From assembly GCA_002359215.1 (NCBI GenBank), contig DEMN01000007.1, forward strand, positions 124,001-188,000: a stretch of DNA of 64,000 nucleotides. Reading direction: 5' to 3'. The notes beneath the pieces were generated by a model. It worked only from the letters and a program-made list of their open reading frames with translations, was not told where the DNA came from and did not search any database. This document shows positions 17,054 through 26,178 of the stretch, in pieces; positions within the stretch are counted from its first letter, which is position 1; each line of letters opens with the position of its first letter. Origin of the DNA: Flavobacteriales bacterium UBA2669. GTDB lineage: Bacteria; Bacteroidota; Bacteroidia; Flavobacteriales_E; Vicingaceae. Position numbers and translations under genes: made by a program.

Positions 17054-17347
17054 GTTATTAGTCTCCGTTTTTAAGAATATTAGTTTCAGCAATATTAAAA
17101 ACTTATAGGTTGGCTTTTACGGTAAGAGCCGTAAAATTTATTCACAACAAAAAATAAGGGTAAAAAAATTATATAATTTATTTGGTTTTAATTGAAAAAT
17201 TAGTAGTATTTTTAAAGTACCAAATGACACTAGGTTTTTCAGGGGTCATAATAATCATTATCAAGAAAAATCTAATAGTCAACACTAAGGAAATGAAAAT
17301 ATTAATAAAATCAATTTTTCAGTAAGAAAATAAAATAAATAAAAACA

Positions 17348-19546
17348 ATGCAAACTATTGAAGCTCCGTTAACGGACTATTTGAAGAAATTTTTTGGATT
17401 TAATGGATTTAAAGGAGAACAAGAAGATATTATCCAAAATCTTATAGACGGAAATGACTCTTTTGTTATTATGCCTACAGGTGGTGGTAAATCACTTTGT
17501 TATCAGTTGCCGGCATTAATGTCAGAAGGTACTGCTATTATAGTTTCGCCCCTAATTGCCCTAATGAAAAACCAAGTTGATGCCATAAGAGGTTTTTCTG
17601 ATAAAGATGGGATAGCTCATTTTTACAATTCTACCCTTAATAAAACTGAGGCTAAACAAGTAAAAAAGGATGTGCAAGATGGTATAACAAAATTGCTTTA
17701 TGTTGCTCCTGAATCGCTTACTAAAGAAGAAAATATAGAGTTTTTAAAAAGTTTTAAAATTTCATTTTTTGCTATTGATGAGGCACATTGTATTTCTGAG
17801 TGGGGACATGATTTTAGACCGGAATATCGAAGGTTAAGAACCATTATTGAAGCCATAGATAGAGTGCCAATTATTGCACTTACGGCTACTGCTACTCCAA
17901 AAGTTCAGGAAGATATTCAGAAGAATCTTGGTATGACTGAGGCAAGAGTATTTAAAGCATCTTTTAATAGAGATAATTTATACTATGAAATTCGCCCGAA
18001 AAAAGATGTAAAGAAAGAAATTATACGTTTTGTTCGTCAGCACCAAGGAAAATCAGGAATTATATACTGTTTGAGTAGGAAAAAGGTGGAAGAAATTGCC
18101 GAGTTACTTCAAGTAAATGGTATTAAAGCATTGCCCTACCATGCCGGTTTAGATTCTCACTCTAGAGTGAGGCATCAAGATATGTTTTTGATGGAAGAAG
18201 CCGATGTAATTGTGGCAACTATTGCTTTTGGAATGGGAATTGACAAACCGGATGTGCGTTATGTAATTCACCACGATATTCCTAAAAGTTTAGAAAGTTA
18301 CTATCAAGAAACAGGTAGAGCAGGAAGAGATGGAGGTGAAGGTATTTGTGTTGCCTACTACAGTTACAAAGACATTGAAAAATTAGAAAAATTCCTTCAT
18401 GGTAAGCCTGTTGCTGAAATGGAAATTGGTATGCAGTTAATTTTCGAAATGGTTTCTTATGCCGAAACAGCGGTGTGTAGAAGAAAACAATTGCTGAACT
18501 ATTTTGGTGAAAAATACGATGAAAGCGATTGTCAAGACCAAGGAATGTGTGACAATTGTTCTAACCCGAAAGAAAAATTTGAAGGAAAAGATGATGTGAA
18601 GATTTTACTAGAAGCAGTTTTAGGCTTAAATGAAAACTTTAAATCTAAATATATTGCTCATTTTGTTGCAGGAAATGCTACATCAGAAATAAAATCTTTT
18701 AACCATAACAATCATCAATTATTTGGTACAGGAAAAGATACTGATAAGGATGATAAATATTGGGAAGCGGTTGTTCGTCAGTGTACTATTGAAGGACTTT
18801 TGACAAAAGAAATTGAAAATTATGGAATACTAAGAGTAAGTGAGGAAGGAAAAGCATTTATTAAAAACCCTACTTCTATTACTTTAATAAAACCAAATGA
18901 TTATAGTGATGTTGATGATGGAGATGTAATTGTTCCTCAAAAAAGTAGTGGAGCTGCCGATGAAGCTTTATTTAATATTCTTAAAGATGTTAGAAAATCA
19001 TTAGCAAAAGAGCTTAAATTACCACCTTATGTAATTTTTCAAGATCCTTCCTTAGAAGATATGGCAACCCGATATCCAGTTACCATTGAAGAGTTAACCA
19101 ATATAACCGGTGTTGGACAAGGAAAAGCTGAAAAATATGGTGAAGAATTTTTAGAAGTAATATCTCAATATGTTGAAGATAATGATATTGATAGACCAAT
19201 GGATTTGGTGGTGAAATCTGTGGTAAACAAATCTGGTTTAAAAGTATATGTTATTCAAAGTATAGATAGAAAAATTGCTTTAGATGATATTGCCAATGCC
19301 AAAGGAATAGAATTAGCTGATATTATCACCGAAATTGAGCATATAGTTCAATCGGGAACAAAAGTAAATCTTGATTATTATATTAATGAAGAAATTGACG
19401 AAGCCGACCAAGAGGAAGTATTTGAATACTTTATGGAAGCAGAATCTGATAGTATAGAAGATGCTTTGTATGAATTTGATAACGCATTTACTGAAGAAGA
19501 AATGCGTTTACTTAGAATCAAATTTATGTCGGAAGTAGCGAATTAA
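17348..19546 (+). CDS. recQ: RecQ ATP-dependent DNA helicase (long form)
   Basis: This superfamily II 3'-5' helicase acts in recombination repair and fork restart. Motif I (MPTGGGKS, about 42-49), motif II DEAH, IALTATATP (motif III) and the arginine finger region ETGRAGRDGG are intact. They are followed by the RecQ zinc site (CRRKQLLNYFG ... CDNC) and winged helix. An HRDC domain lies around residues 537-610 (ADEALFNILKDVRKSLAKE), with an acidic C-terminal extension. The length of 732 residues is somewhat above the E. coli enzyme. A second, shorter RecQ is encoded at 26.2 kb. The 294-bp gap upstream has no gene. Confidence 0.94.
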   Translation: MQTIEAPLTDYLKKFFGFNGFKGEQEDIIQNLIDGNDSFVIMPTGGGKSLCYQLPALMSEGTAIIVSPLIALMKNQVDAIRGFSDKDGIAHFYNSTLNKTEAKQVKKDVQDGITKLLYVAPESLTKEENIEFLKSFKISFFAIDEAHCISEWGHDFRPEYRRLRTIIEAIDRVPIIALTATATPKVQEDIQKNLGMTEARVFKASFNRDNLYYEIRPKKDVKKEIIRFVRQHQGKSGIIYCLSRKKVEEIAELLQVNGIKALPYHAGLDSHSRVRHQDMFLMEEADVIVATIAFGMGIDKPDVRYVIHHDIPKSLESYYQETGRAGRDGGEGICVAYYSYKDIEKLEKFLHGKPVAEMEIGMQLIFEMVSYAETAVCRRKQLLNYFGEKYDESDCQDQGMCDNCSNPKEKFEGKDDVKILLEAVLGLNENFKSKYIAHFVAGNATSEIKSFNHNNHQLFGTGKDTDKDDKYWEAVVRQCTIEGLLTKEIENYGILRVSEEGKAFIKNPTSITLIKPNDYSDVDDGDVIVPQKSSGAADEALFNILKDVRKSLAKELKLPPYVIFQDPSLEDMATRYPVTIEELTNITGVGQGKAEKYGEEFLEVISQYVEDNDIDRPMDLVVKSVVNKSGLKVYVIQSIDRKIALDDIANAKGIELADIITEIEHIVQSGTKVNLDYYINEEIDEADQEEVFEYFMEAESDSIEDALYEFDNAFTEEEMRLLRIKFMSEVAN

Positions 19547-19571
19547 CTTTATAGCGATTATAGCCGCATAG

Positions 19572-20981
19572 ATGATATCCAAAATTGAATTAAAACAACT
19601 GTTTACCAATATTCGATTTTGGATATTTCTTTTTTTTATAGTTAGGCTTGTAGGAATTACTGATCCTCCATTAGAAACAGGGCATAACTGGCGACAAGTA
19701 ATTACTAATATGGTTGCCAGAAATATGGTAGAAAAAAATGCTGAATTCTTTTATCCTGAAATTGATATGGCTGGGGAATTATCTGGCATTAGTGGTTCAG
19801 AATTTCCATTTTTTAATTGGTTAATTTATTTATTTTCATTGTTGTTCGATTATTCGCATTGGTTGGGAAGACTCATAAATTTAGTAGTATCTAGCATAGG
19901 GATTTTCTATTTCTATAAATTAATAAAGTCTTATTTCTCAAAAGAAATTGCTTTTAATGCTGCAATTATTTTATTGGCTTCGTTATGGTTTTCTTTTTCA
20001 AGGAAAATTATGCCTGACACCTTAAGTGTTTCATTGGTATTTATAGGAATGTATTACGGAAGCAGCTTTTTAAAGTCGAATAACAAATTACAACTACTGT
20101 CATTTTTTATCTTTACCACATTAGGAGTACTTTGTAAGCTTCCTGTTATTTATCTTTTCGGATTATATACCTTGGTATTTTTCTCAACAATTATTAATAA
20201 TCAAAAGAAAATAGTAATAGGAATTAGTCTGGTAATTACTACTATTTTAGCTTATATCTGGTATTTTGTTTGGGTAGAATATCTGTTTCAAACCTATCAT
20301 TATCAGTTGTTTTTTCCTAAATCATTTCAACAAGGGTTAATGGAAATAAAAGCATTTATTCCGGAAACTTTTGAGCAGTTTTATTTCAGTGCATTGAGGT
20401 CTTACCTTGCTTTATTGTTTGTTATTGTTGGATTGATCTTCTTTTTTAAGAAAGAAAAATTGTTATTGAAACTAACTTTTTTAATAGTAGTAATCGTGTT
20501 TTTTGCTTTTATTATTAAAACGGGAAATGTTTTTCCAACGCATAATTATTATGTATTACCTTTTGTTCCGGTAATGGCATTTTTGGCATCTTACGGATTA
20601 AATAAAGCGCCTTTAAAGTTAAGTTATGTGTTGTTGGGAATCATTGTGTTTGAAAGTGTTTTAAATCAGCAACACGATTTTTTTATAAAAGACAGTGAAA
20701 AATATAAATTAAAATTAGAGCAAATAGTAGCAACATCAATTGAAAAAGATGCATTAATCATTATTAACGGAGGAGAATCTCCACAAGAATTATATTTTAC
20801 TAATAGAAGAGGGTGGACAGTAGAACATTCAAAGCTTTTAGCTCCAATTTTTATAGATTCATTGGTAAATAGAGGAGCTACTTATTTAATTCTTGATAAG
20901 AAAAAAGAGCCAAAAATAACAACCGAATATCCAATAATTTATACAGATGACTTTTTTGAAATGATAAAATTAAAAGAATAA
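19572..20981 (+). CDS. Polytopic glycosyltransferase, GT39/ArnT-like
   Basis: About ten hydrophobic segments cover the first 370 residues, with a small hydrophilic C-terminal domain. The first extracytoplasmic loop carries GHNWRQVITNMVARNM, resembling the catalytic loop of lipid-linked sugar transferases of the GT39/ArnT type. It probably moves a sugar from a polyprenyl-phosphate carrier to a glycan, lipid or protein on the periplasmic side; the acceptor is unknown. It follows recQ by 25 bp and abuts the GH16 gene tail-to-tail with no gap. Confidence 0.72.
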   Translation: MISKIELKQLFTNIRFWIFLFFIVRLVGITDPPLETGHNWRQVITNMVARNMVEKNAEFFYPEIDMAGELSGISGSEFPFFNWLIYLFSLLFDYSHWLGRLINLVVSSIGIFYFYKLIKSYFSKEIAFNAAIILLASLWFSFSRKIMPDTLSVSLVFIGMYYGSSFLKSNNKLQLLSFFIFTTLGVLCKLPVIYLFGLYTLVFFSTIINNQKKIVIGISLVITTILAYIWYFVWVEYLFQTYHYQLFFPKSFQQGLMEIKAFIPETFEQFYFSALRSYLALLFVIVGLIFFFKKEKLLLKLTFLIVVIVFFAFIIKTGNVFPTHNYYVLPFVPVMAFLASYGLNKAPLKLSYVLLGIIVFESVLNQQHDFFIKDSEKYKLKLEQIVATSIEKDALIIINGGESPQELYFTNRRGWTVEHSKLLAPIFIDSLVNRGATYLILDKKKEPKITTEYPIIYTDDFFEMIKLKE

Positions 20982-21740
20982 TCATTCATTTCTTTTGTAA
21001 ACCCTAACATAATCTATTTCAAAATAGTTAGGAAAAATAGCTTCTTCAAGATTCATTTCTTTCATTTCGCTTACCGCATTACTAATGATAATGTGCATAG
21101 GGAAATTTATGGTTTTAACACCCCTTTTTGCTGTTCGAAATTTTTTATTATTATAGTACCAAGTGATTTTTTTTGGTGTCCATTCTACTGCATAAATTTG
21201 AAAATCTGCCGAAGCATCGTCATCAATTTTATAGTTTTTGGTTTGGCGTTTGTTTTTTCCTCTTTTGTTTTTCCAATGTTGTGAAGTACTCCAATTATTA
21301 GGATGACTTGTATAGAACTCAAAAATATCTATTTCTGGAGGCCATTGTTCGGTGCTTACTAACCAAAATGCCGGCCAAAAACCTGTGCCTGTTGGATTTT
21401 TGCTTCTAATTTCGAAATAACCATATTGTTGTTTAAAAGAAAAATGGCAATCTATTAGTCCGGAAGTGTATGGAATACCACTTTTTTCTTCTTTTTTTTC
21501 AGCTTTAATTAATAAAGATGAATCTGAAAATTCAAATTGGTGTTCCCCATAATAAACAATGTCATTTTCGTAATTTCTTCCTCCCCAATAAAAAGAAGTT
21601 TGCCATTTAGTTTTATCCAATACCGTATCATTAAATTCATCATTAAAAGTAAGTGTCCAGCCTTCTTTCTCAATAGGGTTTTGGGCTACAAATGTAGAGG
21701 TGAACAAAACAATAAAAATAGGGATTGAAAAGTATTTCAT
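20982..21740 (-). CDS. Secreted glycoside hydrolase family 16
   Basis: A signal peptide (about 1-19) precedes a single GH16 beta-jelly-roll domain. The catalytic motif ExDxxE is visible as EIDIFE, with E136 the likely nucleophile, D138, and E141 the acid/base. FNDEFN near the start and the C-terminal FEIDYVRVYK strand are typical. GH16 enzymes cut beta-1,3/1,4-glucans, agarose, carrageenan or porphyran; the fine specificity cannot be called from the sequence. No SusCD pair or polysaccharide utilisation locus surrounds it, and it has no T9SS C-terminal domain. Confidence 0.9.
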   Translation of the reverse strand: MKYFSIPIFIVLFTSTFVAQNPIEKEGWTLTFNDEFNDTVLDKTKWQTSFYWGGRNYENDIVYYGEHQFEFSDSSLLIKAEKKEEKSGIPYTSGLIDCHFSFKQQYGYFEIRSKNPTGTGFWPAFWLVSTEQWPPEIDIFEFYTSHPNNWSTSQHWKNKRGKNKRQTKNYKIDDDASADFQIYAVEWTPKKITWYYNNKKFRTAKRGVKTINFPMHIIISNAVSEMKEMNLEEAIFPNYFEIDYVRVYKRNE

Positions 21741-21858
21741 TTGTTTAAGTTAGTATGTTACTACAATGTTAATTAAAATTTAGCTTTGCTTGCAACACTA
21801 TTTGTTGTATTTTCGTCTATTTTAAAAGATATAACTGAAAAATTTAACAATTTTATTG

Positions 21859-24414
21859 ATGAAAAAAGTATTAAGTATAATATTGGCAATTATTTTTAGT
21901 AATTCATTGCTTTCTCAAATTACTATTTTAGAGAATGATACTACTATTTGTTCGGGTAGTTTAACTTTTAATGCTACCGTTTTAAACTCATCTAATCCTA
22001 CTTCTGTAAGTTTAAGTGATGATACTCATTCAGGGGTTGTTCCTATAGGTTTTACATTTAATTATTACGGAACTAATTATACACAATGTGTAATTTCATC
22101 TAATAATTATATTACCTTTAATTTAGCCAATGCTAATAATTTTTCACCGTGGTCGATTAATTTTAACGTTCCTGACGCTTCTACAACAGAAATTCAAAAC
22201 GCAATATTAGGTCCTTGGCAAGATATTAATCCGGGAGCTGGTGGAAATGTTCGATATGCTACAGTTGGAACAGCTCCAAACAGAATTTTTGTTGTGGAAT
22301 ATTGTAATATTCCTATGTTTAGCTGTACTAATTTACAGTTTTCAAGTCAAATTCAGTTATACGAAAACGGAAGTAGGGTACAAACCCATATTATAAGCAA
22401 ACCATTGTGTACAACATGGAACACAGGTCAGGCTATACATGCTACTCATAATAATGGAGGTACACAAGCAACAGTGGTAACAGGAAGAAATGCCAATTCA
22501 CAATGGACGGTAAATAATGAAGGCAGAGAGTTTTCATGGAATGGAACAAGCTATACACAAAATGTAATTCCATTTTCTCCGGTAATTTTAGGAAACCCTA
22601 ATAATATTCAGTGGACAGAAGTAGGTAGTTCAACTGTTTTAGCAACAGGACCAACTGTTACGGTTACACCAACTTCAACAACTGCATATGTAGCTTCTGT
22701 AACCGGAGGTTGTGCAGGAATACCTTTTACAGATACTGTTTATGTTACTGTTGGAGCAGGTAATTTTAATTTTGGAGGATCTGTTGTTACTAACCCACCT
22801 TGTACGGCAAATACAGGTTCTATTACCGTTAATATAAATGGAGGATCTGGAACTTACGGTTATTCTTGGAATACAACTCCACCTCAAACTACTCAGACAA
22901 TTTCAAATTTAGGTCCTGGAAGTTACATGGTTACAGTAACCGATAGTATTTCTGGATGTACTAAGGATACGACTTTTGTTTTAACCAATGGCAGTAGTTT
23001 ACAAGTAGCAATAGATAGTTCTGTTAATGTTAGTTGTAACGGAGGAAATAGTGGAATTGCTTATGCAAGTGCTTCAGGTGGATTGGGGTCGGTAACTTAT
23101 TCATGGGATACCAACCCTATACAAACAAGTGCAACAGCTACTGGACTTTCTGCTGGAACATATAACGTAACTGTAACTGATAGTGTAGGATGTATTTCTG
23201 TTGCAACTGTTGTAATTACGGAGCCTAATGCGTTATTAGTAAACCCTACCATGATAGGTATGCCCTCTTGTAATGGAGGTAGTGATGGAACAGCAATAGC
23301 TAATGCAAATGGAGGTGTATCTCCCTATACTTATAGTTGGAATACTACCCCTATTCAAACAACACAAAGTGCTTCAGGGTTATCAGCAGGTCAGTATATT
23401 GTAACGGTAACAGATGCAAATGGATGTATTGCAACAGGAAATGTGTTAATCACTCAACCAGCACCTATTTCAAATAATATTCAGATAACTAATATTACTT
23501 GCCATAATGGGAACGATGGAACCATTACATTAACCTCGTCTGGAGGAACTGCACCATATTCTTATTCTTGGTCAACTTCGTCCAATACTTCTAATACCGA
23601 AACAGGGTTAAGTTCAGGAACAGTTTATGTTACAACTTCCGATAATCAAGGTTGTTCAGTAACTGACACTATACAAATTACTAATCCAGACTCAATGAGT
23701 TTAGTACTTACACATACATCTGCCAGTTGTAATACTGCTGATGGAACTGCAACAGCAAATGTTGCGGGGGGAAATGCTCCTTATGGTTATTTTTGGTCGG
23801 TAAATAATCAAACTACGCAAACGGCCGACAGTCTTCCTGGAGGAATGGTTTCTGTTGTAGTTATGGATGCTAATGGATGTACTGTTTCAGGAAGTATAAA
23901 TATTGATACAGTAAATATTCATACAGCTGTTGCAGGTGCTGACCCTACAACCGGAATTGCTCCTTTAAATGTTAATTTTTCAAATAATAGTCAAAATACA
24001 ACTACTTATTTCTGGGATTTTGGAGATGGAAATACAAGCACCGATTTTGCTCCAACACATACTTATTTAGAAAATGGAACTTATGTTGTAGTGCTTACCT
24101 CTATTAATTCGGGAGGCTGTATGGCTTATGATACATTGATTATTGATGTAATAAATGAATTGATAATTCCAAACGTATTTACTCCTAATGGTGATGGAGT
24201 AAATGATAATTTAGTATTTAAAAACTTACATGCTTTTCCTGATAACCGTTTGGTTGTTCTTAATAGATGGGGAAAAACGGTTTTTGAAAAAACAGGCTAT
24301 CAGAATGATTGGAATGGTGGAGACCAAAATGATGGAACTTATTTTTTCATTTTAGAATTGAATGATAAAGAAAATACCGTTCATAAAGGGACAATTACTA
24401 TTTTGAGAGATTAA
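21859..24414 (+). CDS. T9SS type B secreted protein with SprB-like repeats and PKD domain
   Basis: The start is the ATG at 21859 (a TTG one codon earlier is less likely). A signal peptide (about 1-20) is followed by a beta-rich domain (about 30-230). Then come at least five SprB-like repeats (about 310-690), each with a C-x-G/N-x2-G-x-I/A ... YSW-(N/D/S)-T ... GL-x-(A/P)-G-x-Y-x-VTVTD pattern. A PKD domain follows (about 700-770; FWDFGDGNTS), and the C-terminus IPNVFTPNGDGVNDNL to ITILRD is a gliding-associated CHU_C/type B sorting domain. SprB repeats occur in gliding adhesins, so a surface adhesion role is likely. TAGCTTTG at 21781 could be its -7 element. Confidence 0.88.
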   Translation: MKKVLSIILAIIFSNSLLSQITILENDTTICSGSLTFNATVLNSSNPTSVSLSDDTHSGVVPIGFTFNYYGTNYTQCVISSNNYITFNLANANNFSPWSINFNVPDASTTEIQNAILGPWQDINPGAGGNVRYATVGTAPNRIFVVEYCNIPMFSCTNLQFSSQIQLYENGSRVQTHIISKPLCTTWNTGQAIHATHNNGGTQATVVTGRNANSQWTVNNEGREFSWNGTSYTQNVIPFSPVILGNPNNIQWTEVGSSTVLATGPTVTVTPTSTTAYVASVTGGCAGIPFTDTVYVTVGAGNFNFGGSVVTNPPCTANTGSITVNINGGSGTYGYSWNTTPPQTTQTISNLGPGSYMVTVTDSISGCTKDTTFVLTNGSSLQVAIDSSVNVSCNGGNSGIAYASASGGLGSVTYSWDTNPIQTSATATGLSAGTYNVTVTDSVGCISVATVVITEPNALLVNPTMIGMPSCNGGSDGTAIANANGGVSPYTYSWNTTPIQTTQSASGLSAGQYIVTVTDANGCIATGNVLITQPAPISNNIQITNITCHNGNDGTITLTSSGGTAPYSYSWSTSSNTSNTETGLSSGTVYVTTSDNQGCSVTDTIQITNPDSMSLVLTHTSASCNTADGTATANVAGGNAPYGYFWSVNNQTTQTADSLPGGMVSVVVMDANGCTVSGSINIDTVNIHTAVAGADPTTGIAPLNVNFSNNSQNTTTYFWDFGDGNTSTDFAPTHTYLENGTYVVVLTSINSGGCMAYDTLIIDVINELIIPNVFTPNGDGVNDNLVFKNLHAFPDNRLVVLNRWGKTVFEKTGYQNDWNGGDQNDGTYFFILELNDKENTVHKGTITILRD

Positions 24415-24989
24415 AACTTAATCAATTCTTCATAAACTTCTTTTACAGGCAACCCCATAACATTGAAATAAGAACCTACAATTTTTTCAATACCAATGTA
24501 GCCTATCCATTCTTGGATGCCATAACTACCCGCTTTATCATAAGGTTGGTAATTATCAATGTAGTAGGTAATTTCTTCTATGGTAAGGGGTTTAAAGTAC
24601 ACCTCTGTAGAGACAGCAAAAGAGTGTTGTTTAGTTATTGAAGTTAACGTTACAGCAGTAATTACTTCATGTTTTTTGCCGGATAATTCTCCAAGCATTG
24701 TTATAGCATGTTGTTTGTTTGTTGGCTTGCCCAGAATTTTTTTACCTAAACAAACAATGGTATCTGAAGTAAGTAAAATTTCGTTAGTTTGTAAGTCATT
24801 TATAAAAGCTTTTGCCTTTAACTCGCTTAAAAATAGGGCTACTTCTTTACCTTTTAGTTCTGACGGATAAACCTCATCAACCTCTTTTAGTCGTATTTCA
24901 AAATCAACACCAATATCTTTAAGTAATTGTTGTCTTCTTGGAGATTTAGAAGCTAAAATAATATGAAGTGTACTGAGTTTTGTATGCAT
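24411..24989 (-). CDS. maf: Maf-like nucleotide pyrophosphatase
   Basis: Maf proteins hydrolyse non-canonical or modified nucleoside triphosphates (dTTP/UTP and modified forms) and were first described as septum-formation inhibitors. LASKSPRRQQLL near residues 12-23 is the phosphate-binding signature, with SDTIVCL and KPLTIEEI further on. The length of 192 residues is standard. It overlaps the stop of the UbiA gene by one base (TAATG arrangement), so the two are translationally coupled. It overlaps the SprB-repeat gene tail-to-tail by 4 bp. Confidence 0.93.
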   Translation of the reverse strand: MHTKLSTLHIILASKSPRRQQLLKDIGVDFEIRLKEVDEVYPSELKGKEVALFLSELKAKAFINDLQTNEILLTSDTIVCLGKKILGKPTNKQHAITMLGELSGKKHEVITAVTLTSITKQHSFAVSTEVYFKPLTIEEITYYIDNYQPYDKAGSYGIQEWIGYIGIEKIVGSYFNVMGLPVKEVYEELIKF

Positions 24990-26014
24990 TAAAAAGAAGT
25001 GATAACGTAGTTAAAAACAGCAAGGTAAATAATACCAAACAACATAATTAGTTTCATGATTTTGCTAATGAATGTATAATCTTCTTTTTTAGTAGCTTTT
25101 TTAATTTTGACAAACAAATAACCTAAAGGAAATTGTACCAATACCAAGAAATAAAATAGAGAAAAAGTATCTCCTATTAAAATTTGTCTGTATTGTAAAT
25201 AAGCCAAGAAGACCATCATTATAATGATAATAAATTGACATACTTTTTTAGCTGTATTAATACCATATATAATAGGTAAGGTTCGGCTATAAAATTTTCT
25301 GTCGCCTTCATAGTCTTCAATATCTTTAATTATTTCTCTAATCATGGTGCTAAGGAAGGCAAACAAAGTAAATCCTAACACCCATTTCATAATAATAGAA
25401 AAATTCTGATGAATTAAATTTCTGATATCATTAGCATCTAACATATTTTCGTAAAAGGGTAATAATTTAGCTATGGTAATATCAATATGTTGATATTGTA
25501 ATAACATTTCATATAAACCTGCTACAAAAGGAACTAAAGCCGCTAAACAAGCAACAACAATATTTCCGGTAAGTAATTGTTTTTTAAAAGAAACGGAATA
25601 ATACCATAAGGCTCCAACTGCTAATACTTGAATAGCTGCTAATTTTATCATCCCCATAGTATAGGCAACATAAATAGCTATCATAATTGCGAAGAAATTA
25701 ATAACAATGTGAGCTCCCATTCCTACTCTTCTTTTAATATGCTTTCCTATTATAACTTCTTTAGGGTTATTTACCCTGTCAATTTTCACATCAAAATAAT
25801 CATTAATAATATAGCCTGCTGCTGCAATAAGCACAGTAGATAAGCTTAACAGAAAAAAATTGAGTTCCGATAACAGAAAGTTAACTGCTCCGGTATCTGT
25901 CATGTTGGTTATGATAGCATAAATAAGCCCATATCGAATAGCATATTGTGTTAATACAATAATTAATAAGTTAGGTAAACGAATAAGTTTTATAAATGCT
26001 AAAAATGAGCTCAT
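24989..26014 (-). CDS. UbiA-family prenyltransferase (geranylgeranylglycerol-phosphate type)
   Basis: This integral membrane enzyme has about eight to nine hydrophobic segments. The first aspartate-rich motif is NDYFDVKIDRVNNP (about 70-83) and the second is IKDIEDYEGDRKFYSRTLP (about 228-246). UbiA enzymes transfer an isoprenyl chain to an aromatic or polar acceptor. Bacteroidota homologues next to maf are usually labelled geranylgeranylglycerol-phosphate geranylgeranyltransferase; the acceptor is not proven here. It is the first gene of the ubiA-maf unit, with a -7-like TACTTTTA at 26037-26044 on its strand. Confidence 0.82.
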   Translation of the reverse strand: MSSFLAFIKLIRLPNLLIIVLTQYAIRYGLIYAIITNMTDTGAVNFLLSELNFFLLSLSTVLIAAAGYIINDYFDVKIDRVNNPKEVIIGKHIKRRVGMGAHIVINFFAIMIAIYVAYTMGMIKLAAIQVLAVGALWYYSVSFKKQLLTGNIVVACLAALVPFVAGLYEMLLQYQHIDITIAKLLPFYENMLDANDIRNLIHQNFSIIMKWVLGFTLFAFLSTMIREIIKDIEDYEGDRKFYSRTLPIIYGINTAKKVCQFIIIIMMVFLAYLQYRQILIGDTFSLFYFLVLVQFPLGYLFVKIKKATKKEDYTFISKIMKLIMLFGIIYLAVFNYVITSF

Positions 26015-26036
26015 TGCTTCGTTGTTCTGTTGTATG

Positions 26037-26044
26037 TAAAAGTA
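26037..26044 (-). promoter_or_regulatory. -7-like element TACTTTTA for ubiA-maf
   Basis: It is a 7/8 match to TAnnTTTG on the minus strand, 23 bp before the UbiA gene. The same octamer lies on the plus strand at 26144 before the divergent recQ. Confidence 0.35.
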
Positions 26045-26143
26045 TTAAAACTTATTTAGAATTTCACATTGCAAAATAAATGATTAAAACTCGACTTTAT
26101 TACAAAGCTTAGGATTCATTTAATTATTTTATTAGCGTTTACG

Positions 26144-26159
26144 TACTTTTACAAAAGTA
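26144..26159 (+). promoter_or_regulatory. -7-like TACTTTTA inside a 16-bp palindrome
   Basis: TACTTTT-AC-AAAAGTA is a perfect dyad with 7-bp arms, 20 bp before the second recQ. The left arm reads as a -7 element, so a bound protein would block the promoter. Confidence 0.35.
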
Positions 26160-26178
26160 AATACAGCTAATACAGTTT

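Noticed and set aside
21856..21858. TTG start of the SprB-repeat gene
   Set aside because: The ATG immediately after gives the same signal peptide and is the usual start.
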